NCBI RefSeq assembly: GCF_000152945.2
Contig: NC_020830.1
Coordinates: 124,001-188,000 of the forward strand
Source: Polaribacter sp. MED152
GTDB lineage: Bacteria > Bacteroidota > Bacteroidia > Flavobacteriales > Flavobacteriaceae
Direction of reading: 5' to 3'
Length of the DNA: 64,000 nucleotides
The stretch's first letter is position 1. Every line of letters begins with the position of its first letter. The notes beneath the pieces were generated by a model. The model searched no databases and was not told the origin of the DNA. It saw only the letters and a list, made by a program, of their open reading frames with translations. The position numbers were made by a program, and so were the translations under genes. Positions 16,754 to 24,728 of this stretch are shown piece by piece.

Positions 16754-18847
16754 TTATCCTTGTTCTGCTTGAATAGCGGTTAATAAAACAGTATTGAAAA
16801 TATCATCTACAGTACAGCCTCTACTTAAATCGTTTACGGGCTTATTCAAACCTTGTAACATAGGGCCAATTGCTAAAGCTCCAGTTTCCCTTTGAATAGC
16901 TTTGTAAGTATTATTACCAGTATTTAAATCAGGGAAAATTAATACAGATGCTTGCCCAGCAACAGCTGAATCTGGCATTTTAGTTTTTGCAACAGACATG
17001 TCTACAGCTGCATCATATTGTATTGGACCTTCTATCTTTAAACTTGGTTCTTTTGTTTTTACAATATCAGTAGCTTTTCTAACTTTTTCTACTTCTTCAC
17101 CTTTTCCAGAGCTTCCTGATGAATAGGATAACATTGCCACTTTTGCTTCTATACCAAAGGCTTCTGCAGATTGTGCAGATGAAATTGCAATTTCTGCTAA
17201 TTGTTCTGCATTCGGATTTGGATTTACAGCACAATCACCCATAACAGAAACTCTATCTGACAAACACATAAAAAATACTGAAGAAACTACAGAAACACCA
17301 GGTTTGGTTTTTATGATTTGTAAGGCAGGTTTTATAGTGTGCATAGTTGTGTGTACAGCTCCAGAAACCATACCATCAGCTAAACCATTTAGAATCATAA
17401 GTGTTCCAAAATAAGATACATCTCTTGTTAAATCTTTTGCTGTGGTTTCTGTCATTCCTTTATGCTTTCTAGCCTCATAAAGTGTTTTGCCAAAAGCATC
17501 ATTATGAATGGAATCTTCAGGGTTTAAAACTTGAATTTGTTCGAGATCAATCTGAATTCCTAATTGATTACACTTGGCCTGAATTTCTCTTTTATCTCCT
17601 AATAAAGTTAAATCAACAATATTTAAAAGTTGTAATCTAGCTGCAGCTCTAATAATTCTTTCGTCATTTCCTTCTGGCAATACAATATGCTTTTTATGTG
17701 CTCTTGCGCTTTGCAGTAAATTGTATTGAAACATGCTTGGCGTTAATCTTTCAGAATTAAAATTAGAAAGCGTATTTGTTAATCCTGTTGCGTTTACATG
17801 CGCATCAAAAGTGTCTAAAGCTAATAAAATCTTTTTTCTGTTAGTTGCATAAATTTTAGGTTTTACAGCACCTATTTTGTTTGATATGCCAAATGTGCCT
17901 CCTTTTACAGAAATAATTGGAATGGTAGATTGTACTCCTTCAATCAACTTGATAATTGAATCTTCAGGAATTAAGCCACCAGTTAAAATGATTCCAGAAA
18001 TATTAGGGTAATTGCTAGATGCATTTGCTTGTAAAGCACCTAAGATAATATCTGCTCTATCTCCAGGAGTTATAACAAGTGCATTGTTTTTAATGTGAGT
18101 AAGGTAATTTCTTAGTTGCATTGCTCCAGTACTGAAACTTCCAATAGCATTATCTAAAAATTGTTCTCCAAATAAAACTTTACCCTCTAATTCTTCTACA
18201 ACTTCTTTTACTGTTGGATAAGCTAAAAAATCTACTTTCGGAATTACATCTATTTGTATGTCTCCTGCAATTGATTTTGCTAGTTGATCTTTTACATACT
18301 CAATTTCGTCAGTTTCTGTTTTATTCGCAATTAAACCAATAACATCCACTTCTTTCTGAATAAAAGAGTTGTAGGTTAATTGCATTGTATTGATAAAATC
18401 CTTTTTCTTTTTACCATTTCCTGCACCAACAATTAAAACAGGAATTCCTAAATTTTTGGCAACCATTAAATTCACGTCAATTTCAGTAAAACCACCTTCA
18501 CCTGAAAAATCTGTTCCTTCTACTAAAACGTAATCGAATCTTTGTTCTAAGCTTTTGTATTTGCCAATTATTTTATGAATTATTTCATCTTCTTTTCCTT
18601 CGCTTAACAACTCTACAACTTCACTTTGCTCGTAAACATGGCAATCATTGTAGTCTAGGTCTAAATTAAAAAAGTTAATAGCCGTGTTTGTGTGGTTATC
18701 AAAACTATCGGTTTTGCTTTTGTTGATAATTGGTCTGAAATAGCCCACTTTTGTAGATTTAGTCAGCATCATTCTTAAAACGCCAAGTGATATTAAAGAT
18801 TTACCACTATTTGGTTCTATGGTTGTAACGTAAATTGCTTTACTCAT
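16754..18847 (-). CDS. pta: Phosphate acetyltransferase (long form)
   Basis: This 697-residue form has three parts: an N-terminal ATPase-like (BioD/AAA_26) domain starting YVTTIEPNSGKSLISLG, a central DRTGG domain (about residues 210-330), and the C-terminal catalytic PTA_PTB domain (about 370-690) with LPEGNDERIIRAA and SYSSGSSGKGEEV. It converts acetyl-CoA and phosphate to acetyl phosphate. The long form with regulatory N-terminus occurs in many bacteria. It lies directly before ackA and 13 bases after an unknown secreted protein gene. Confidence 0.97.
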   Translation of the reverse strand: MSKAIYVTTIEPNSGKSLISLGVLRMMLTKSTKVGYFRPIINKSKTDSFDNHTNTAINFFNLDLDYNDCHVYEQSEVVELLSEGKEDEIIHKIIGKYKSLEQRFDYVLVEGTDFSGEGGFTEIDVNLMVAKNLGIPVLIVGAGNGKKKKDFINTMQLTYNSFIQKEVDVIGLIANKTETDEIEYVKDQLAKSIAGDIQIDVIPKVDFLAYPTVKEVVEELEGKVLFGEQFLDNAIGSFSTGAMQLRNYLTHIKNNALVITPGDRADIILGALQANASSNYPNISGIILTGGLIPEDSIIKLIEGVQSTIPIISVKGGTFGISNKIGAVKPKIYATNRKKILLALDTFDAHVNATGLTNTLSNFNSERLTPSMFQYNLLQSARAHKKHIVLPEGNDERIIRAAARLQLLNIVDLTLLGDKREIQAKCNQLGIQIDLEQIQVLNPEDSIHNDAFGKTLYEARKHKGMTETTAKDLTRDVSYFGTLMILNGLADGMVSGAVHTTMHTIKPALQIIKTKPGVSVVSSVFFMCLSDRVSVMGDCAVNPNPNAEQLAEIAISSAQSAEAFGIEAKVAMLSYSSGSSGKGEEVEKVRKATDIVKTKEPSLKIEGPIQYDAAVDMSVAKTKMPDSAVAGQASVLIFPDLNTGNNTYKAIQRETGALAIGPMLQGLNKPVNDLSRGCTVDDIFNTVLLTAIQAEQG

Positions 18848-18860
18848 AGCTTTATGTGTT

Positions 18861-19745
18861 TTATTTAAAATGTAAGAACTTCATAGTTCTACCATTTTTC
18901 AATTCTTCTCTAGCTTTTTTATGGTTTTTTTCAAATGTTTCCAAATCAGTAAACTTACAAATGCCATATGAATAGTGATATTTAAGTAATTCAAAATCAT
19001 TTTCTAATAGTTTTTTGTTGTTTCTTAAGCATGAGGAAAACATACTTTCACAAGGCAATAATCTAGAAACAGAGAAATTGCCTAAAGACCTGTAAAAGAA
19101 TTGATAAATATAGTTTAGATGTATTTCTTTAGATACGTTTTCATATTTGGTTAAGTTGATCTCAAGTTGAGTATTATAAATTTTATTCTTATACCATTTA
19201 TTGTAATAATTTATATAATTATTGTTTGTTATTTCTTTGGAAAGCTTATTAGAATTCTTTCTATCTAGTTGATAAATTAAATAATTTGCTTTTTCTTTAG
19301 AATCTACAAATGAAATATTTAAAGAGTCTATATTATTTGATAGTTTTAATGATTTCTCTTTGATTTTATTCATATAAAAACTATCCAAAGATGCATCAAA
19401 GTATATTTTTATTGGTTGTTTCCATAGCTTCATATACTTCTTTTTCTCATTTTTCCTTAAATGATGTTTTTTATAAACTAAATCTTTATAAACGTCTAGG
19501 AATAAGGAGTCTTTAAATTCGTAATCTATGCTTTTAGAGTGTGAGTATCTTGGATCATTGTCTAAGATAAGTGTATCATTATTAAAAATCTGATACTTTC
19601 CCTTTTCAAATGATATATTTCTGTTTGGATACTTCTTTTTATAATCTTCAATTTTTAGAAATCGGTATTTTTTATTTTCTTGAGAACTAATATTATTAGT
19701 TAATGAAAAAAAAGTTAAAAGAATAAGAATTAATCTTTTTGACAT
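18861..19745 (-). CDS. Unrecognised secreted, Lys/Asn/Tyr-rich protein in the acetate operon
   Basis: I do not recognise this 294-residue protein. It has a signal peptide (about residues 1-21, ending ISSQ). The rest is soluble, basic and rich in Lys, Asn and Tyr. The C-terminal part has four Cys-containing spots (LLPCESMFSSCLRN and GICKF), which may form disulfides. The middle block with LPCESMFSS preceded by HLNYIYQFFYRSL weakly recalls secreted metallopeptidase-like DUF2927 proteins, but no HExxH motif is present. It is squeezed between the carboxylase (10-base gap) and pta (13-base gap), so it should be cotranscribed with central metabolism genes, which is odd for an exported protein. Confidence 0.6.
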   Translation of the reverse strand: MSKRLILILLTFFSLTNNISSQENKKYRFLKIEDYKKKYPNRNISFEKGKYQIFNNDTLILDNDPRYSHSKSIDYEFKDSLFLDVYKDLVYKKHHLRKNEKKKYMKLWKQPIKIYFDASLDSFYMNKIKEKSLKLSNNIDSLNISFVDSKEKANYLIYQLDRKNSNKLSKEITNNNYINYYNKWYKNKIYNTQLEINLTKYENVSKEIHLNYIYQFFYRSLGNFSVSRLLPCESMFSSCLRNNKKLLENDFELLKYHYSYGICKFTDLETFEKNHKKAREELKNGRTMKFLHFK

Positions 19746-19755
19746 AGGCTAATAA

Positions 19756-21399
19756 TTAAACTTGTAAAACTCCCATATTAAATTTTTTCTCAATAGGAGC
19801 GTGGTTTGCAGCTTCTATTCCCATAGAAATCCAAGTTCTTGTATCAAGAGGATTTATAACTGCGTCTGTCCATATTCTTGCAGCAGCATAATAAGGAGAA
19901 ATCTGTTTGTCGTATCTCGATTTTATTTCTTCGAACAATTCAGCTTCTTTTTCTGGTGTAATTTCTTCACCTTTCTTTTTTAGTGATGCTGTTTCTATTT
20001 GCAATAAAACTTTTGCTGCAGAATTACCACTCATTACAGCAAGTTCAGCACTTGGCCAAGCTACAATTAAATTAGGATCGTAAGCCTTGCCACACATTGC
20101 ATAATTTCCTGCTCCATAAGAATTACCAATAACAATAGTGAATTTTGGTACAACAGAATTACTCACTGCATTTACCATTTTTGCACCATCTTTAATAATT
20201 CCTCCATGTTCAGATTTTGAACCCACCATAAAACCTGTAACATCTTGCAAGAATACCAATGGTATTTTTTTCTGATTACAATTAGCTATAAAACGTGTGG
20301 CTTTATCAGCAGAATCGTTATAAATAACTCCACCAAATTGCATTTCAGTTGGTTTAGTTTTAGAAGCTGTTGTTTTTACTAATTTTCTTTGATTAGCTAC
20401 GATACCAACAGCCCAACCATCAATTCTTGCATAACCAGTTAAAATGGTTTGTCCATAACCCTCTTTATATTGTTCAAATTCAGATTTGTCTACTAAACGC
20501 TTAATGATTTCTAACATATCATATTGCGCATTTCTTTCTCTTGGTAAAATTCCGAAAATATCATCTTGATTTTCTTTAGGCTCAAAAGATTCAGTTTTGC
20601 TAAAACCTGCTTTATCAAAATCACCAATTTTGTCTACGATGAATTTAATTTTATCTAATGCATCTTTATCATCTTTAGCCTTGTAATCAGTAACTCCAGA
20701 TATTTCACAGTGAGTTGTTGCACCACCTAAAGTTTCATTATCTATACTTTCTCCAATTGCAGCTTTTACTAAATAACTACCTGCAAGAAAAATACTGGCA
20801 GTTTTATCTACAATTAAAGCCTCATCACTCATAATCGGTAAATAAGCACCACCTGCAACACAACTTCCCATAACTGCAGAAATTTGTGTGATGCCCATAG
20901 AACTCATAACTGCATTGTTTCTAAAAATTCTTCCAAAATGTTCTTTGTCAGGAAAAATTTCATCTTGCATTGGTAGGTAAACCCCTGCAGAATCTACTAA
21001 GTAAATAATTGGTAGTTTATTTTCTATAGATATTTCTTGTGCTCTTAAATTCTTTTTACCTGTTATTGGAAACCAAGCACCAGCTTTAACTGTTGCATCA
21101 TTGGCAACTACAATGCATTGTTTTCCTTTAATGTAACCAATTTTAACAATAACACCTCCTGAAGGGCATCCTCCATGTTCTTGGTACATGTCTTCACCTG
21201 CAAAAGCACCTATCTCAATCGATTTAGTATTGCTATCTAATAAATAATCTACACGTTCACGAGCAGTCATTTTTCCTTTTGCATGAAGTTTATCAATTCT
21301 TTTTTGGCCACCACCTAATTTTACGTGGGCAAAACGTTTTTTTAAATCTGAAACTAAAAGTTTATTGTAATCTTCGTTCTTATTGAAGTTAATATCCAT
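19756..21399 (-). CDS. Acyl-CoA carboxylase beta (carboxyltransferase) subunit
   Basis: The 547-residue protein has both crotonase-like halves of a biotin-dependent carboxyltransferase. The N-terminal half has KMTARERVDYLLD and DSAGVYLPMQ, and the oxyanion-type GSCVAGGAYLP. The C-terminal half has FLQDVTGFMVG and GNSYGAGNYAMCG. It fits the methylcrotonyl-/propionyl-/geranyl-CoA carboxylase group rather than AccD. The alpha (biotin carboxylase) and biotin-carrier subunits are not in this window. Closest fit by length and motifs is methylcrotonyl-CoA carboxylase beta (leucine degradation), but acceptor specificity cannot be read. It is the first gene of the run towards pta-ackA. Confidence 0.9.
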   Translation of the reverse strand: MDINFNKNEDYNKLLVSDLKKRFAHVKLGGGQKRIDKLHAKGKMTARERVDYLLDSNTKSIEIGAFAGEDMYQEHGGCPSGGVIVKIGYIKGKQCIVVANDATVKAGAWFPITGKKNLRAQEISIENKLPIIYLVDSAGVYLPMQDEIFPDKEHFGRIFRNNAVMSSMGITQISAVMGSCVAGGAYLPIMSDEALIVDKTASIFLAGSYLVKAAIGESIDNETLGGATTHCEISGVTDYKAKDDKDALDKIKFIVDKIGDFDKAGFSKTESFEPKENQDDIFGILPRERNAQYDMLEIIKRLVDKSEFEQYKEGYGQTILTGYARIDGWAVGIVANQRKLVKTTASKTKPTEMQFGGVIYNDSADKATRFIANCNQKKIPLVFLQDVTGFMVGSKSEHGGIIKDGAKMVNAVSNSVVPKFTIVIGNSYGAGNYAMCGKAYDPNLIVAWPSAELAVMSGNSAAKVLLQIETASLKKKGEEITPEKEAELFEEIKSRYDKQISPYYAAARIWTDAVINPLDTRTWISMGIEAANHAPIEKKFNMGVLQV

Positions 21400-21436
21400 A
21401 AATTTCTAAAATTTTATCCTGCTAAATTAATGATTT

Positions 21437-22921
21437 TTAACTGTACGATTTTATAATTTCATCAACAGTTTTTGCAATTTCTTCGTACTTTTCTTTTTTG
21501 ATTAATCGACTTGGAGAGGCGACTCGATCTGAACAATTTTGTACAGAACAAGTTTCGCAAGTTACACCCACAATTTGTTTCGGAAATGTGTTTTCTTTTA
21601 AGAAATTAATTTTCTTTTTTAATTGAGGAGATAGTAACACACCAATAGTTACACTTCTGCTAATATTCTTTTTAAATGGATCTTGTGCTGCTGAGGATAG
21701 TACTAAATATTCATTTTTTTGATTTACATATGAAGATATTTGTACGCCAAAAGTAGATCTGTCTTTTTTAGAAGTTTCTAAGGCTTTTATTGTTTTTATA
21801 GATGCCCATCTTCTGCAATAATGCTCATTATTTCTATTAGCATGAGGTGCTTGCTGTTGAGTAATGTGCAATTCTTTATTTAGTCTATATTCTTTTGAGT
21901 TATTAAAATGTGTAAAGCGTAAAAAGAATAGATTTTTAATATTGAAATACTTTGGAAGTATGTTTGTTAATCGTTGATAGAATGTTTCTTGACTACAATT
22001 AAAACTTTTAATAATTTGATGCAGTTTTAAAGAGTTCCATTCTTCTTGAGCAAAGAAATTGGTTAATTTTTCAGTAAGATTTTTTCTCGGAATTATTAAA
22101 GCTCCAGCAAAATAAGAAGCTATAAAATTATTAAGAACTTGATCAAAACTTTCAAAGTTTATCCAAGGAAAAGTATATAATCGCTCTTCAATTTTTAAAA
22201 AATTGTAAGCTAATTCTTTAGCGTAAATAAAGGTTTTTTGTTCTTCGGATATTTTTGGATCTACTAACAATATTTTTTTAGACGGAATGTAAATGTTACG
22301 TAAACCTTCTAAATGTTTGTGTTTTTTTAACTCGGAAGTGTCAATCTCGTAATTAAATTCTTCAACTAAAATTTCTTCTAAATCCTTCGATTTTATGCGT
22401 TGAGACAAATTAATGTGATAAGCTTTTGCAAACTTTTCCACATCACTTTCTATATCATCAAAGTAATTATTGTGCGCTTCTTGGTAAGAACGCAAAGAGG
22501 CTAAGAAAAAGCTTTCTCTAGTTAAATTATAGTTCTGAGCAATTTTTATAATGGTGCTAATGAATGCATTAACTTTAGCTGGTGCATTTGCAATAATATC
22601 AATAAGAACATTTTCTTTGATGCCAAATAGATTTAAAGGAATTTCTTTTAGAATTTTTGATTGTAAAATCTCTCCAATAGGTGCTAAATTTTTATCAAGT
22701 TTTAGTGATACTAAATTGTCATAAGAAACCTCTAAACTTTCAGAAAGTAAAAGAATTTTGTCGGTTTTTGGATATTTTTTTCCTTTCTCTATTTCATTTA
22801 AATAAGATTTAGATAAGCCAGAAAGCTTGGCCAAACCAAAAAGAGATAAGTTTCTCTCTGTTCTTATCTGTTTTAGTTTTAATCCAAAAATTAACCTTAT
22901 GTATTCGTCTTCAATTGTCAT
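21437..22921 (-). CDS. RamB/ScfR-type XRE transcriptional regulator with IrrE-like domain
   Basis: From ATG 22921 the product has 494 residues. An N-terminal HTH_3 (KLKQIRTERNLSLFGLAKLSGLS split over residues 11-33, then YLNEIEKGKKYP) is followed by an ImmA/IrrE-like domain lacking a clear HExxH, and a C-terminal DUF2083 part with the Cys cluster GVTCETCSVQNCSDR. This layout is that of RamB of Corynebacterium and ScfR/PrpC-regulators, which bind short-chain acyl-CoA signals and control glyoxylate-shunt and acetate genes. Here the gene is divergent from aceB-aceA and next to pta-ackA, which supports the same job. A perfect -7 box lies right before the ATG, and a palindrome lies between the two divergent genes. 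Confidence 0.85.
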   Translation of the reverse strand: MTIEDEYIRLIFGLKLKQIRTERNLSLFGLAKLSGLSKSYLNEIEKGKKYPKTDKILLLSESLEVSYDNLVSLKLDKNLAPIGEILQSKILKEIPLNLFGIKENVLIDIIANAPAKVNAFISTIIKIAQNYNLTRESFFLASLRSYQEAHNNYFDDIESDVEKFAKAYHINLSQRIKSKDLEEILVEEFNYEIDTSELKKHKHLEGLRNIYIPSKKILLVDPKISEEQKTFIYAKELAYNFLKIEERLYTFPWINFESFDQVLNNFIASYFAGALIIPRKNLTEKLTNFFAQEEWNSLKLHQIIKSFNCSQETFYQRLTNILPKYFNIKNLFFLRFTHFNNSKEYRLNKELHITQQQAPHANRNNEHYCRRWASIKTIKALETSKKDRSTFGVQISSYVNQKNEYLVLSSAAQDPFKKNISRSVTIGVLLSPQLKKKINFLKENTFPKQIVGVTCETCSVQNCSDRVASPSRLIKKEKYEEIAKTVDEIIKSYS

Positions 22922-22926
22922 AAATT

Positions 22927-22934
22927 CAAAGATA
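22927..22934 (-). promoter_or_regulatory. -7 box of the RamB-like regulator gene (near-leaderless)
   Basis: Minus-strand TATCTTTG matches TAnnTTTG exactly and ends five bases before the ATG at 22921, so transcription should start at or next to the start codon. A TTAGCGAA half-site (22942-22949) lies where the -33 region would be, which would allow autorepression. Confidence 0.5.
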
Positions 22935-22979
22935 TATAAAATTAGCGAAATCGAATAAAGTTTAATTTTATACAAATTT

Positions 22980-22993
22980 AGCGAACGTTCGCT
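22980..22993. promoter_or_regulatory. Operator-like 14-bp palindrome between regulator and aceB
   Basis: AGCGAACGTTCGCT is a perfect 14-base palindrome, GC-rich in an AT-rich spacer. The half-site TTAGCGAA recurs in the same direction 36 bases upstream at 22942. The palindrome overlaps the TTG of the predicted aceB -33 element. It is the natural candidate binding site of the divergent RamB-like regulator. Confidence 0.6.
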
Positions 22994-23023
22994 TGTAGAG
23001 TTTAAAATTTATTTATATCATTG
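22993..23023 (+). promoter_or_regulatory. Predicted aceB promoter
   Basis: TTG at 22993-22995 and TATCATTG at 23016-23023 (one mismatch to TAnnTTTG) are spaced by 20 bases. The -33 element touches the palindrome at 22980-22993. The leader to the ATG would be about 20 bases. Confidence 0.4.
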
Positions 23024-23048
23024 CAAAGTAAGTTTTAAATAAATAGTT

Positions 23049-24644
23049 ATGTATGAACAAGTAATTTCTAGAACAATTGAGTTTGAAGGTTTCGAAACTG
23101 AAACGTACAAATCAATCTTAACCCCAGAAGCGCAAGCCTTTTTGATTAAACTTCATGATAAGTTTAATGATCAGAGGTTAAAACTGTTAGAAGACAGAAA
23201 AATTGAACAGGCATATTTTGATGCAGGTAATTATCCAACGTTTCCAAAAGAAACAGAATCTATTAGAAACTCTAATTGGTTGTGTGCTTCTTTGCCAAAA
23301 GATTTATTAGATAGACGTGTTGAGATTACAGGTCCTGTAGATCGTAAAATGGTAATTAATGCACTCAATTCTGGTGCTAAAACATTTATGGCAGATTTTG
23401 AGGATAGCAATTCTCCTAGTATTCAGAATAATTTAAACGGTCAAATTAATCTAAGGGATGCAAATTGTAAAACGATAAGTTTCTATAATGAGAAGAAAAA
23501 TAAAAGGTATCAATTAAATGATGATACTGCCACTTTATTGGTTAGGCCTAGAGGTTTACATTTAAATGAAAAATACTTCAAAATTGAAGGAGAGGCAATG
23601 TCTGGTTCATTAGTAGATTTTGGATTGTACTTTTTTCATAATATTAAAACATTGCAAGAACAAGGTTCTGCAACTTATTTCTACCTGCCTAAATTAGAAC
23701 ATTATTTAGAAGCTCGTTTTTGGAATGATGTTTTTGTATTTGCTCAAGACGAACTAAATATTCCACAGAAAACAATTAAGGCTACAGTTTTGGTAGAAAC
23801 AATTACTGCTAGTTTTCAGCTAGATGAAATAATTTATGAATTGAGAAGCCACATGGCTGGTTTAAATTGTGGTAGATGGGATTATATTTTTTCTTACATC
23901 AAAAAGTTTAGAAATCATACCAATTTTATGGTGCCTAACAGAGGTCAAGTTACAATGAGTTCACCTTTTATGAAGGCATATTCTCTAAGAGTTATACAAA
24001 GATGTCATAAAAGGGGAGTTCATGCAATGGGTGGAATGGCTGCTCAGATTCCAATAAAGAATGATGAAATGGCCAATCAAGTTGCCTTTAGAAAAGTTAT
24101 AAATGATAAGGAGTTAGAGGTTAAAAATGGTCATGATGGTACTTGGGTCGCACATCCTGGTTTGGTTAGTGTTGCTATGGCTGTTTTTAACGAAAACATG
24201 CCAACAAAAAATCAGATTCACGTAAAAAGAAATGATTTAAATATTTCTGAAGCAGATCTTGTAGAAATGCCTCAAGGAAGCATTACAGAAGAAGGTATTA
24301 GGAAAAACATTAACGTTGGTATTTTATATATAGAAAGCTGGTTAAGAGGAAATGGAGCTGCTGCAATCTATAATTTAATGGAGGATGCTGCTACTGCTGA
24401 AATTTCTAGAACACAGGTATGGCTTTGGTTACATAACAACATCAAGATTGATGGAAATCAAGTTTTTAATGCAGAGATGTATCAACAATTGAAAATGGAA
24501 GAATTAGAAAAAATTAAAACTTTAGTAGGAGAAAATACATTTAACAATGGTAAATTTTCTTTGGCTACAGATTTATTTGATGAATTGGTCTTATCTAAAG
24601 AATACAAAGAATTTTTAACCTTAGACGCTTATCAATATATTTAA
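23049..24644 (+). CDS. aceB: Malate synthase A
   Basis: The 531-residue enzyme condenses glyoxylate and acetyl-CoA to malate. Recognisable blocks are FMADFEDSNSPS near residue 115, LLVRPRGLHLNE, the CGRWDYIFSYIK signature near 275, AMGGMAAQIPI and HDGTWVAHPGLV. The length equals that of malate synthase A enzymes. Together with the isocitrate lyase downstream it forms the glyoxylate shunt, allowing growth on acetate or fatty acids. It is divergent from the RamB-like regulator gene. Confidence 0.96.
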   Translation: MYEQVISRTIEFEGFETETYKSILTPEAQAFLIKLHDKFNDQRLKLLEDRKIEQAYFDAGNYPTFPKETESIRNSNWLCASLPKDLLDRRVEITGPVDRKMVINALNSGAKTFMADFEDSNSPSIQNNLNGQINLRDANCKTISFYNEKKNKRYQLNDDTATLLVRPRGLHLNEKYFKIEGEAMSGSLVDFGLYFFHNIKTLQEQGSATYFYLPKLEHYLEARFWNDVFVFAQDELNIPQKTIKATVLVETITASFQLDEIIYELRSHMAGLNCGRWDYIFSYIKKFRNHTNFMVPNRGQVTMSSPFMKAYSLRVIQRCHKRGVHAMGGMAAQIPIKNDEMANQVAFRKVINDKELEVKNGHDGTWVAHPGLVSVAMAVFNENMPTKNQIHVKRNDLNISEADLVEMPQGSITEEGIRKNINVGILYIESWLRGNGAAAIYNLMEDAATAEISRTQVWLWLHNNIKIDGNQVFNAEMYQQLKMEELEKIKTLVGENTFNNGKFSLATDLFDELVLSKEYKEFLTLDAYQYI

Positions 24645-24651
24645 AAAAAAT

Positions 24652-24682
24652 GTCTCGCAACTACTGCAATAGTTAACGAGAC
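24652..24682 (+). other. Stem-loop between aceB and aceA
   Basis: GTCTCG (24652-24657) pairs with CGAGAC (24677-24682) and the inner AACTA (24659-24663) pairs with TAGTT (24670-24674), with a six-base loop. No T-run follows, so it is not a canonical terminator. It may adjust the aceB:aceA transcript ratio by attenuation or RNase protection. Confidence 0.55.
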
Positions 24683-24728
24683 CTAATTACTAAAATCGCA
24701 AAAACTTTAATAATCAAAAAACAAAATT

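Noticed and set aside
24652-24682. Terminator between aceB and aceA
   Set aside because: A stem exists but no T-run follows; I list it as a structural element only.
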